A stretch of 62,701 bases of DNA from JAFGOM01 sp964605795 (GTDB lineage Archaea; Halobacteriota; Methanomicrobia; Methanomicrobiales; Methanospirillaceae): NCBI GenBank assembly GCA_964605795.1, contig CAZSDZ010000011.1:1-62701 (forward strand), read 5' to 3'. Both the position numbers and the translations under genes were made by a program. Below the pieces are notes generated by a model. It made no database searches. It saw only the letters and a list, made by a program, of their open reading frames with translations, and was not told the DNA's origin. Shown one piece after another: positions 44,498 to 53,028 of the stretch (positions within the stretch are counted from its first letter, which is position 1; every line of letters begins with the position of its first letter).

Positions 44498-45298
44498 ATG
44501 GATACCAGGATACTCGCTGAAATGCTTGGTATGGTCAGGGAGAAGAGACCTCTGGTTCATCATATTACCAATTATGTTACGGTAAATGATTGTGCAAATA
44601 GTACCCTCTGCATCGGTGCAGCACCCGTTATGGCCCATGCAGGAGAAGAGGTAGAAGAGATCGTAGCAGTATCAGGAGCTCTTGTCTTAAATATCGGGAC
44701 TCTTTCTCCTGATCTCGTTGAAGGAATGCTTGTTGCCGGAAAAGCAGCGAACACATACCATGTCCCGGTTATTCTTGACCCCGTTGGAGCAGGAGCCACC
44801 CGGCTTCGGACACAAAGTGCTCAAAAAATTATTTCAGAGGTAGAGATATCAGTATTAAAAGGCAATGCAGGTGAGATTGGAGTGTTAAGCGGGCTTGGTG
44901 GAGATGTGCGGGGAGTAGACTCTGCAGGGCTTAAAGAAGATCCCTTTACGGTTGCCCGAACCTGTGCTCTGCAGACCGGAGCGGTAGTAGTCATGAGCGG
45001 CCCTGCAGATCTTATCACTGACGGGAAAGAGGTTCTTTCGGTCAGGAATGGAGATCCGATGATGGGACGATTATCCGGAACCGGGTGCATGGCTGCATCG
45101 CTGTGTGGTGCCTTTGCAGCAGTAACAACAGACACGCTCCGGGCATCGGTTGCCGCCATGGCATCATTCGGGAGGGCAGGAGAGATTGCAGGAAGAGATG
45201 CCCGCGGTCCGTATTCATTCAGAACTGCACTGCTGGATGCATTATATCATCTCACTCCCGATGATCTGGCAGACAATGCCAGGATAGAGCAGAGGTGA
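44498..45298 (+). CDS. thiM: Hydroxyethylthiazole kinase
   Basis: Phosphorylates the thiazole moiety for thiamine salvage. 266 residues from the ATG at 44498, the family-like start; an upstream frame extension from 44441 is not supported. Motifs: PLVHHITNYVTVNDCANSTL, APVMAHAGEEVEEI, VILDPVGAGATRLRT, LKGNAGEI, and the ribokinase-type anion hole with catalytic Cys region LSGTGCMAASL. Directly coupled to thiE downstream. Confidence 0.96.
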   Translation: MDTRILAEMLGMVREKRPLVHHITNYVTVNDCANSTLCIGAAPVMAHAGEEVEEIVAVSGALVLNIGTLSPDLVEGMLVAGKAANTYHVPVILDPVGAGATRLRTQSAQKIISEVEISVLKGNAGEIGVLSGLGGDVRGVDSAGLKEDPFTVARTCALQTGAVVVMSGPADLITDGKEVLSVRNGDPMMGRLSGTGCMAASLCGAFAAVTTDTLRASVAAMASFGRAGEIAGRDARGPYSFRTALLDALYHLTPDDLADNARIEQR

Positions 45299-45305
45299 CA
45301 GGGAT

Positions 45306-45935
45306 TTGGCCTACGATCTCTACGTTGTCACCGATGAACCGCTTTCGGGAGGAAGATCCCATGTTGAGATCGCAGATTGTGCACTGCAGGGCGGTGCAGA
45401 TGTAATTCAGCTTCGTGACAAAAACCGTTCCTCCCGGTATATCACAGAGTCAGCAGTTGCAATCCGCAAACTCACAAAAAATGCAGGGAAGTTATTTATC
45501 GTCAATGACAGGCTGGATATTGCGCTAATTACCGGTGCTGACGGGGTGCATCTTGGCCAGGAAGATATCCCCCTTCCCCTGGCACGAAGAACCACACCTC
45601 CTGGTTTTCTCATCGGAATATCAGTTGGCTCAACTGACGAGGCACTATCTGCATATCGCGATGGCGCAGACTATGTTGTATTAAGTCCGACATTTGTGAC
45701 CGATTCAAAGCATGATGCAGGTCCGGGTCATGGACTGCAGATGCTTTCGGCAATCCGATCCTGCATTCCTCTTCCTCTGATTGCAATCGGTGGAATAAAC
45801 CAGTCAAACCTTGATCTGGTATTTTCTGCCGGGGCAGATGGCGTTGCAGTGATCTCGGCAGTAGTCAGTTCCCCTGATATCAGGAAAGCGGCAGAAGAGA
45901 TGAAACGCCTGATAATCCGTGTAAAAGAGAGGTGA
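45306..45935 (+). CDS. thiE: Thiamine-phosphate synthase ThiE
   Basis: Joins HMP pyrophosphate and thiazole phosphate into thiamine phosphate. 209 residues from a TTG start at 45306. GAGGTGA, overlapping the thiM stop codon, gives an ideal ribosome-binding site 6 bases before. Motifs: ADVIQLRDKNRSSRY, FIVNDRLDIALITGADGVHLGQED, GISVGSTDEAL, VVLSPTFVTDSKHDAGPGHGL, and the phosphate loop IAIGGINQSN with ADGVAVISAV. The TTG start may set a lower expression relative to thiM. Confidence 0.96.
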   Translation: MAYDLYVVTDEPLSGGRSHVEIADCALQGGADVIQLRDKNRSSRYITESAVAIRKLTKNAGKLFIVNDRLDIALITGADGVHLGQEDIPLPLARRTTPPGFLIGISVGSTDEALSAYRDGADYVVLSPTFVTDSKHDAGPGHGLQMLSAIRSCIPLPLIAIGGINQSNLDLVFSAGADGVAVISAVVSSPDIRKAAEEMKRLIIRVKER

Positions 45936-46051
45936 TGTCTGGACGCCATCTTCCCAGACAATGATTGCTGTTTCTGTTATCAGGCAATCATTTCTCTGTT
46001 CGTGCCGAAAAGGCGGTGATTTCTGGCATTTTTCTTTTCCTCATTCCTTTT

Positions 46052-47698
46052 TTATCTCTGAAGAATTGCACCTTTGTCAGCCTGCCCGACCATGGCTGCG
46101 TACCTGCCTAAGACGCCGGACATCTCCTTTCTTCTGGGTTTGAAGGCATCTTTTCGTGCCTGTAGTTCATGAGCGTCCACGAGCAGATCGATGGTCTTGG
46201 CAAAGAGATCGATCCTGATGCTGTCCCCTTCCTGCACGAGTCCGATGGGACCACCTGCTGCTGCTTCAGGGGTAACATGACCGATACAGGGTCCCCGCGT
46301 CCCCCCGGAGAACCTGCCGTCAGTAACGAGGGCTACCCGGGAGTATCCCCGCCCCATCAATGCAGAAGTAGGTGAGAGCATCTCAGGCATTCCCGGACCT
46401 CCTGATGGCCCTTCGTACCTGATTACCATCACATCACCTTCCCTGATAGAATCAGAGAGGATTGCATCCATCGCTTCTTTCTCACCAGAGTAAACCCTGG
46501 CAGGTCCGGTATGCTGCCACATGGACTCCTGTACTGCAGAACATTTCACAACAGACCCCCCTGGTGCAAGACTGCCGTACAGGATACGCAGGCCCCCTGC
46601 GGTATGAACCGGATCGTGTACCGGTCTGATGACAGTGGTATCGATGTAGCGCACTGCATCAGCAATGGCATGGGTTTTTGTTCCTGATACCGTCATTACA
46701 TCCTCTATCTCATCCTGTATCGACTGAAATACCGCAGGAATACCTCCTGCCCGGTGCAGAGTCTGCATTGAATGGGGCCCTCCCGGCTGCATGGATGCGA
46801 TGTGGGGGACCGCCTGCCCGATCTGGTCAAATTCATCGAGGGAGAAGGGTATACCTGCCTCCTGCGCGATTGCCATGAGGTGGAGAACCGTGTTCGTGGA
46901 CCCGCCGAGTGCCATGTCAACCCGGATTGCATTCCTGATGCTGGCCGGATTTATGATAGTCCTTGGGCAGATGTTGTCGGTTACCAGTTGTACCGACCGC
47001 ATACCGGTTTCATAGGCAAGGCGGTTCTTCTCTGCATCGACTGCTGGTACTGTTGCGCACCTGGGAAGAGACATCCCCATCGCCTCGGTCATACAGGCCA
47101 TGGTGTTAGCGGTATACAATCCCTGGCAGCTTCCACATCCGGGCATGGCGTCTTTCTCAAGACTGACAAGATCCTGCTCGCTCATCGTTCCGGCAGCAAC
47201 TTTTCCGACTCCTTCAAAGACATCGGTGAGTGATATCTCGCAGCCATGCCTCCATCCTGCAAGCATGTTCCCCCCGGTCAGAACGATCGCAGGAATATTG
47301 ATCCGTGCCGCAGCCATCAACATCCCGGGAACGATCTTATCACAGGTGCACAGACAGACGAGACCGTCAAACTGATGTGCCTGTGCCATCAGTTCCACCG
47401 AGTCTGCAATATTCTCCCGTGATGGAAGAGAGTATCGCATACCGATATGTCCCATTGCGATTCCGTCACAGATCCCGATGGTATTAAACTCAAACGGGGT
47501 TCCGCCTCCTGCTGCGATTCCTTCCCTGACCCGTTGTGCCAGTGTCTGAAGATGCAGGTGACCGGGCACAATCGTATTAAACGAGTTGGCGATTCCGATA
47601 AACGGACGGTCCATTTCGGTGTCTGTTATTCCCAGTGCCCGGAGCAGCGATCGGTTCGGTGCACGGATGTATCCCTTTTTGGCCTCATCACTCCTCAT
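46052..47698 (-). CDS. ilvD: Dihydroxy-acid dehydratase
   Basis: Dehydrates 2,3-dihydroxy acids in branched-chain amino acid synthesis. 548 residues, full length. The cluster ligands are in CTCDKIVPGML and GCGSCQGLYTANTM. Other family marks are the GITDTEMDRPFIGIANSFN start region and the C-terminal RDGRFSGGTRGP-type segment (VTDGRFSGGTRGPCIGHV). Monocistronic, convergent with thiE. Confidence 0.97.
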   Translation of the reverse strand: MRSDEAKKGYIRAPNRSLLRALGITDTEMDRPFIGIANSFNTIVPGHLHLQTLAQRVREGIAAGGGTPFEFNTIGICDGIAMGHIGMRYSLPSRENIADSVELMAQAHQFDGLVCLCTCDKIVPGMLMAAARINIPAIVLTGGNMLAGWRHGCEISLTDVFEGVGKVAAGTMSEQDLVSLEKDAMPGCGSCQGLYTANTMACMTEAMGMSLPRCATVPAVDAEKNRLAYETGMRSVQLVTDNICPRTIINPASIRNAIRVDMALGGSTNTVLHLMAIAQEAGIPFSLDEFDQIGQAVPHIASMQPGGPHSMQTLHRAGGIPAVFQSIQDEIEDVMTVSGTKTHAIADAVRYIDTTVIRPVHDPVHTAGGLRILYGSLAPGGSVVKCSAVQESMWQHTGPARVYSGEKEAMDAILSDSIREGDVMVIRYEGPSGGPGMPEMLSPTSALMGRGYSRVALVTDGRFSGGTRGPCIGHVTPEAAAGGPIGLVQEGDSIRIDLFAKTIDLLVDAHELQARKDAFKPRRKEMSGVLGRYAAMVGQADKGAILQR

Positions 47699-47907
47699 AT
47701 ATCATCCAGATACATCGTTGGAAAATAAAAGGATACTCTTTTCGTTTTTCTCTCTCTTCTTTCTCATCTCTGTGTAACCGGTATGACGAAGCGTTGGGAA
47801 CCGGAATCGCACCAATTTTCTCTTCATTTGATGATGGTAAGACTGCAGAGTTCCGCTGCCTTTACCGGTGACATACTATTATCTGTCCTTTGGTATCATC
47901 TCTGTAT

Positions 47908-48351
47908 ATGGAAGATCGGTACTTACGGTTTATTGGGCATATTGAGGTCGCGATATACCTTGTTCTCATCGGTATACTCGCCGTGGTCCTTGCGTTCGGG
48001 CTTATTGAACTCATTGTCCTGATAATTTACTCAATAATCACCGAGGCAGATCTTCTCATGGGAACAAAAGGGTTATTGAATGCATTTGAATTCTTTCTGC
48101 TCATCCTCATTGGTCTTGAGTTATTAGAGACAATACGGGCTTTTCTCACCGATAAACGGATCCACCTGGAGATTGTTCTCACCCTTGCAGCGATTGCAAT
48201 CGCACGAAAGATTATCATCTTTGATCTGGCTGAAACCCCTGATAATGGGACGATTCTCATCGGAATGGGTGTTATCATCATGGCTCTGACTGCGGGATAT
48301 TATCTGGTGAAGAAGGCTGACCAGAGCGCGTCAGGGATAAAAATTCTTTAA
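47908..48351 (+). CDS. PsiE-like membrane protein
   Basis: 147 residues from the ATG at 47908, which lies about 28 bases after a TATA-like TACTATTAT and lacks a Shine-Dalgarno, so it is probably leaderless. Four membrane helices (about 11-35, 50-75, 90-108, 113-133) with charged loops; LLILIGLELLETIRAFLTDKR and ALAAIAIARKIIIFDL-type segments match the phosphate-starvation-inducible PsiE family. Function is unknown in archaea. Confidence 0.85.
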   Translation: MEDRYLRFIGHIEVAIYLVLIGILAVVLAFGLIELIVLIIYSIITEADLLMGTKGLLNAFEFFLLILIGLELLETIRAFLTDKRIHLEIVLTLAAIAIARKIIIFDLAETPDNGTILIGMGVIIMALTAGYYLVKKADQSASGIKIL

Positions 48352-48404
48352 TTGGTTTATTATCAGAATCTTTTTCTGATTCGTTTTTCGCATGATTCCT
48401 GCAG

Positions 48405-48989
48405 TTATTGGTTAGAGTTGTTGTCTGGTTGATAATTTTTGCATGTCTCTCCAAATTGCAGGATAACCCATTCGTTGCGAACTTCCGGGTGAAACATCAC
48501 GCCGAACCAGGGATTTGTTCGATGTTTTATGGCAACCACCCGCTCTCCTGACATGGCAAGGGGAAGAAAAGAAGAAGGGATATCTGGCATGAAACGATGC
48601 AGTTCATAGCCGGTAAACGGTTCCAGCCTCCCGAAAATCCCCCCTGTTTTGGTATTTTCAGGGACAATCTCCTGCATTCCGATTGTTACCTCATCCCGTA
48701 TCGTTCCTCCTGATATCAGTGACAAAATCTGCATCCCGGCACAGATCCCGAGAATGGGGTGGGAATATGATGGAATCCATGAAAAAAATTCAATCGCTTT
48801 CACATACTCGTTATCGGCAAGGGCAGTACCACAAAGGATGCACCCTTCTGTGTTATCACAAATCCTGTCGCGGAAGTGGGAGATGGTATGGGGGATTTTT
48901 TCTTTTGACAGAATGGTTGATACCGGGAGGACAAATTCATAATATGAGAGTGATAGTGGCTTGTATGAGAGATCAATCACCTGTAGCAT
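48405..48989 (-). CDS. Class I glutamine amidotransferase-like protein
   Basis: 194 residues. The nucleophile elbow ILGICAGMQIL supplies the catalytic Cys, and FHPEVRNEW supplies His and Glu, so the triad is intact. It resembles GMP-synthase subunit A and glutamine amidotransferases but the rest diverges, with several extra Cys (GCILCGTAL). Its ATG shares one base with the stop of the Dph6-like gene (TGATG), so the two are translationally coupled. A role in supplying ammonia to the Dph6-type ligase is plausible but unproven. Confidence 0.85.
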   Translation of the reverse strand: MLQVIDLSYKPLSLSYYEFVLPVSTILSKEKIPHTISHFRDRICDNTEGCILCGTALADNEYVKAIEFFSWIPSYSHPILGICAGMQILSLISGGTIRDEVTIGMQEIVPENTKTGGIFGRLEPFTGYELHRFMPDIPSSFLPLAMSGERVVAIKHRTNPWFGVMFHPEVRNEWVILQFGETCKNYQPDNNSNQ

Positions 48990-49672
48990 CAGTCTTTCTC
49001 CTCGAGGCGGGCACTGGTTATCTGGTAGATGCCATGGTAGTTATGGTATACCCTATCTGCACTCTCAATTACAATTCTCTTTTTAAAAAACGGGGCATCG
49101 GTAACAAAAGTTTCGTATTCTCCTCCTTCCCCGCACAGAGTAATCCTGTACCGTTGTGCGATGGTGCTGAGGTCCTTGAGAAGAGGAATGTCGAGCTCTC
49201 TGCCCAGCCATCTCTCATCAAGGGGATATCCAAAAACCCCAATGATATGTACAGAAAAACCGAGTCGTACTAATTCGTGCAGATATGCTTCCTGATCGAT
49301 CTGCCATAACGGATTGAAACACCAGATGCCCAGTTCATGGCAGATTTTCTGGATTCGCGTTGCCTGGTATACCGAGAGGATTGCACCGGTCACCACCCCG
49401 TCTACGTTATACCATTCTATTGCATTTTGTAGTGCTGATCTGAGATCGGCCAGTTCCTTCTCTTTTATGCCTTCCGTTTTCTGGATAATACAGGGGATAC
49501 CTGCCGCTTCTGCCTGGATCGCGGCAAGGGTACTGTTCGGGGTGTGAAACATGTAACTCTCTGCGTTTTCACTTACTATCGAGATAGAGCAGACAACCTG
49601 ATCGGTCATCTGTGCCCGGTACCAGGCAAAAAGGGAGTCCTTTCCCCCTGAAAGGAGAATGCAGAGTCTCAT
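48989..49672 (-). CDS. dph6: Diphthine-ammonia ligase-like ATP-binding protein
   Basis: Dph6 amidates diphthine on translation factor aEF2 using ATP and ammonia. 227 residues from the ATG at 49672, directly before MRLCILLSGGKDSLFAWY, the PP-loop. Other family motifs: VSENAESYMFHTPN, GAILSVYQATRIQKIC, and the C-terminal GEGGEYETFVTDAPFF (the GE-GG-EYET signature). An upstream start would add an unconserved leader. Co-translated with a glutamine amidotransferase. Confidence 0.92.
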   Translation of the reverse strand: MRLCILLSGGKDSLFAWYRAQMTDQVVCSISIVSENAESYMFHTPNSTLAAIQAEAAGIPCIIQKTEGIKEKELADLRSALQNAIEWYNVDGVVTGAILSVYQATRIQKICHELGIWCFNPLWQIDQEAYLHELVRLGFSVHIIGVFGYPLDERWLGRELDIPLLKDLSTIAQRYRITLCGEGGEYETFVTDAPFFKKRIVIESADRVYHNYHGIYQITSARLEEKD

Positions 49673-49873
49673 CGTATTCATTCTTTGTTCTATGCTGGTA
49701 TCTCTTTTCGGATCAGGAAAGATAAACCCCTGGTTTTTGGTTTTTCGTACCATGAGGATGAGCAGAAATAAAGTAACCGGTGAGGGTATTCTGATGGGAG
49801 TGTATTATACGAAAAAAACACGTATATCCTCCTCAGGCAGGAAGAGCATGAAACCGTCAGGAGTGATACCGGG

Positions 49874-50992
49874 ATGATAGAATCAGTCTCTATTAAAGGT
49901 TATATGTCGATAAAGGAGCAGAATATCCTATTAAGCCGGTTAAATATCCTGATAGGGGCAAACGGGGCAGGAAAATCTAATATTCTCCGGGTATTTACCC
50001 TGCTTTCAGCAATGATGGCTGGAAATCTCCAGGAATTTGTGTGTCTTGCAGGTGGAGCGAACGCACTTCTTTCCCGGCGAACCGATTCAGGTCATGCGAT
50101 CTCATTTCATGTTACCGGATTTTTACAGGAATATCAGTGTGTCCTTGTCCCAGACGAAGGAGATCGTCTCCTGATTTTAAGTGAAGAACTTATTACCAAT
50201 GCTGAATGGAATCAATCCCGGGAACCACCAGAAGAGAAGAATAATTTCAAGGCCGGGGCAAGAGCAGAGAGCAGGTATGCAATACCCCGTAATATCGTTT
50301 CTTTAGAATCAATTCGTGACAGCCCGGATTACTCCCCCCTTATCACTGCTCTATACTCGGTAAAAGCATATCAGATGGCTCAGATCCACCAGTTAGACTC
50401 TCCCCCCCTGCTCCATTCTTCCCTCCCCCTGCTTGAACCTGACGCAGGAAACCTTGCCTGCGTCATAGCCGATCTCTATGCCCGGTATCCTGATAATTAT
50501 TCATATGTCAGGGACTGCATCCGCCTTGCAGTTCCATTTTTTGACGACTTTTCCATTATCTGCCAGGAGGAACAGAAGGGTACGGTTCATATCCTTGGAT
50601 GGCGGGAACATAATACCGAGTACACATTTCCGATGCAGGATTTATCTGATGGAATACGGAGATTTATTGTCCTTGCGACCATTCTCAACTCTCCTGTTCT
50701 CCCCCCTGTTATCATCATTAATGAACCAGAGGCAGGCCTTCACCCGTATGCGATACGGATCCTGGCAGCAATGGTTCGAAGTGCGGCTGTACGGACCCAG
50801 GTTATTATTGCAACCCAGTCTGTCACGTTTATTGATACCTGTGGACCGGATGACCTGCTGGTTGTCGGAAGAAGTGCAGGAGAGACGGTGGTGACAAAGA
50901 TAAACGATGATGAGATCGGGGAATGGCTTGCTGATTATTCCTTAGGTGAGCTCTGGGAACACAATATCATTGGTGGAAGGCCTGATCGATGA
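49874..50992 (+). CDS. AAA_21-type ATPase, first gene of an ATPase-DUF4276 pair
   Basis: 372 residues. ABC-like ATPase with Walker A IGANGAGKSN (G28-N36), an ABC signature-like DLSDGIRR, Walker B IIINEPEAGLHP with catalytic Glu284, and a switch strand ending in VIIATQSVTFID. The body carries no nuclease or TOPRIM domain, unlike OLD-family enzymes. It overlaps the DUF4276 gene by 4 nt (ATGA). Pairs of such an ATPase with a TOPRIM-like partner are found in two-gene anti-phage systems such as PARIS (there AAA_15 with DUF4435). Defence function is inferred from this resemblance. Confidence 0.92.
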   Translation: MIESVSIKGYMSIKEQNILLSRLNILIGANGAGKSNILRVFTLLSAMMAGNLQEFVCLAGGANALLSRRTDSGHAISFHVTGFLQEYQCVLVPDEGDRLLILSEELITNAEWNQSREPPEEKNNFKAGARAESRYAIPRNIVSLESIRDSPDYSPLITALYSVKAYQMAQIHQLDSPPLLHSSLPLLEPDAGNLACVIADLYARYPDNYSYVRDCIRLAVPFFDDFSIICQEEQKGTVHILGWREHNTEYTFPMQDLSDGIRRFIVLATILNSPVLPPVIIINEPEAGLHPYAIRILAAMVRSAAVRTQVIIATQSVTFIDTCGPDDLLVVGRSAGETVVTKINDDEIGEWLADYSLGELWEHNIIGGRPDR

Positions 50993-51696
50993 GCAGGAGG
51001 CAGAATAAGACCAGACTGCATATTATTGTTGAAGGTCAGACCGAGGAGACCTTTATCAGGGAGATAATCAGGCCTTATCTCTTCCGGTTAGGCATAACCA
51101 CCCACTGGCATGTGATTATCAATTCGGCCCATAAAAACAGGGTGTATCGTGGAGGTGTCAGTTCAGGTACCTATGGGCGCCTTCGTGCAGATGTCTACCG
51201 CCTGCTTGATACGGATCTGACCGTCACTACCATGTTTGACTTTTATGGGCTTCCCGGAAATTTTCCCGGTGCCTGTGAGTCCCGTGCTGCAATAGATCCG
51301 TATGAGAAAGTACAGATAATCGAGGATGCAATGCGGGCTGACATCGGTTCGGATCGGTTCATGCCATTCATCACGCTCCATGAGTTTGAGTCACTTCTCT
51401 TTTCAGATATCAGGAAGATAGATGAAGTGATGCGTGCACATGGGAGAACGAGAATTGATGAGTTATATGCGATACGTAATGAGTACTTAAATCCTGAGGA
51501 GATAAACACGGATCCGTTACTATCTCCATCACATCGCTTAAAACAGATCTATCCCTCATACCAGAAGATATCAGATGGAATACTGATAGCTCACCGGATA
51601 AGTCTGTCAAAGATACGGAGGTCATGCCGGCATTTCGATGCGTGGATGACTACCTTGGAATCGTTGTCGTCTTACCGGGAGCCGTACTCGAAGTAA
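50989..51696 (+). CDS. DUF4276 protein, partner of the AAA_21 ATPase
   Basis: 235 residues. Family hallmarks: HIIVEGQTEETFI (Glu15 and Glu19), the Asp of TTMFDFYGLP (Asp84), and ITLHEFESLLFSD (Glu132, Glu134). The VEGxTE-to-Asp arrangement resembles the metal site of TOPRIM domains, which suggests a metal-dependent nuclease or effector. Translationally coupled to the ATPase. About 65 bases later follows a small repeat protein that may or may not belong to the unit. No toxin or antitoxin motif was recognised. Confidence 0.92.
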   Translation: MSRRQNKTRLHIIVEGQTEETFIREIIRPYLFRLGITTHWHVIINSAHKNRVYRGGVSSGTYGRLRADVYRLLDTDLTVTTMFDFYGLPGNFPGACESRAAIDPYEKVQIIEDAMRADIGSDRFMPFITLHEFESLLFSDIRKIDEVMRAHGRTRIDELYAIRNEYLNPEEINTDPLLSPSHRLKQIYPSYQKISDGILIAHRISLSKIRRSCRHFDAWMTTLESLSSYREPYSK

Positions 51697-51760
51697 CGAG
51701 CCGGTATTGCATCAGTTATTAATGAACGGTAAACGAAATTACCGGTATTGGAGAAGTATC

Positions 51761-51991
51761 ATGTTTGACATAAAGAGTATGGCCATAAAATTTTTGAGTT
51801 CGCCAGAGGGCCAGAAGATGCTCATGGAATTTTTGACCTCATCTGAAGGTCAGGCACAGTTACAGAAGTACATGAGTTCAAAAGAAGGCAAAGAACTTGC
51901 AGTCAGATTTATCAGCCAGAGTGTCGGGATGCTCTCTCTTGATGAGAGCACAACAAAGATGATACAAAAAGCCCTTTTGGGGATTGCCTGA
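51761..51991 (+). CDS. Small protein with three short internal repeats
   Basis: 76 residues from the ATG at 51761, preceded by GGAG. Residues 9-50 contain three related units of 13-14 residues: FLSSPEGQKMLME, FLTSSEGQAQLQK, YMSSKEGKELAVR. All are helix-forming with an S/S-x-EG turn. The C-terminal third is a single amphipathic helix. I do not recognise the family. It could be cytosolic packing or a small regulator; proximity to the ATPase-DUF4276 pair is noted without claiming linkage. Confidence 0.7.
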   Translation: MFDIKSMAIKFLSSPEGQKMLMEFLTSSEGQAQLQKYMSSKEGKELAVRFISQSVGMLSLDESTTKMIQKALLGIA

Positions 51992-52118
51992 TATTATAAG
52001 AAAAAAGAGGAATCCTGATTATTTCTTTCCAATACCTTCTGATCAGGGTCATTTTTTTCTGATGGATACCGTGATCATAAATGCCGTGAAAGAAGAATGA
52101 ATGATACAAAAGAGTGGT

Positions 52119-52937
52119 ATGAAAGTCTCAATTATCTGCGATAATACCGCGATTATCGGTTCTTTTGTAAAAGGTGAGGACGGTTTTAGTGCACTGCTTG
52201 AAGATGAATCACTCCAGATCCTTTTTGATACCGGTTTTACCGGGATTTTTGTCGATAATGCAGAAAGAATGGGTCTTTCTGTAAATCCTGATATTGTTCT
52301 TCTCTCTCATGGTCACCGGGATCATACGGGGGGCCTGCTGCGCTTCATTACCCTTCCTCTCTCTCCTGACTGCACCAGTATTGTCCATCCCGATCTCTTT
52401 CTTGCGAAATGGAAACTGGGCAATGAGTTCGGTATTCCTATCTCTGCACAATCCTTACGCCAGTATCTGAAGATATCCTATGCAAAGGGTCCGGTATGGA
52501 TCACTGACTCTATTCTTTATACCGGAGAAATTCCCAGGTATTTTTCCTTTGAACCTGCAGAGGATGGCAGAACGAAGGTAAAAGATGGTTGTATCGTTCC
52601 TGATCTGCTCGAGGATGAATCAGCCCTGGTGTGCCGGTCAGCATCGGGACTCGTCATCATCACGGGTTGTGCGCACCGTGGTATCTGCAATACGATCCGG
52701 TATGCACAACAACTCTGCAACGAAAAAGAGATCGAGGCGGTTATCGGTGGTCTACACCTTGCATCGGCATCAGAGGAACGCATAGAGAGCACGATACAGT
52801 TTCTTCAAAAAACAGGGGTCCATCATCTGTACCCCTGTCATTGTACCGGGTTTGCGACAACGCTTGCGTTTGCACGGGAACTGCCGGTACAATACTGTGG
52901 ATGTGGAACGGTTCTTTCCTTTGATACCCGCGTGTAG
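52119..52937 (+). CDS. Metallo-beta-lactamase fold protein (MJ0301/dihydropterin synthase-like)
   Basis: 272 residues from the ATG at 52119; an ATG 18 bases earlier is possible but less family-like. Metal motifs: LLSHGHRDHTGGL, GCAHRGICNT and the closing YPCHCTGF. This arrangement matches the group around MJ0301, some members of which are annotated as dihydropteroate-type (RFAP) synthases of tetrahydromethanopterin. The start FDTGFTGIFVDNAERMGL is typical. Function beyond the fold is uncertain. Confidence 0.88.
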   Translation: MKVSIICDNTAIIGSFVKGEDGFSALLEDESLQILFDTGFTGIFVDNAERMGLSVNPDIVLLSHGHRDHTGGLLRFITLPLSPDCTSIVHPDLFLAKWKLGNEFGIPISAQSLRQYLKISYAKGPVWITDSILYTGEIPRYFSFEPAEDGRTKVKDGCIVPDLLEDESALVCRSASGLVIITGCAHRGICNTIRYAQQLCNEKEIEAVIGGLHLASASEERIESTIQFLQKTGVHHLYPCHCTGFATTLAFARELPVQYCGCGTVLSFDTRV

Positions 52938-53028
52938 GATATTATTTCAAAATTCCTTCCCTATCTGTCAGAAAAAAAGATACCTGATAAAAGTTCTCAC
53001 TTCTTTTCATCAGGCTAATGAGAGCAGA

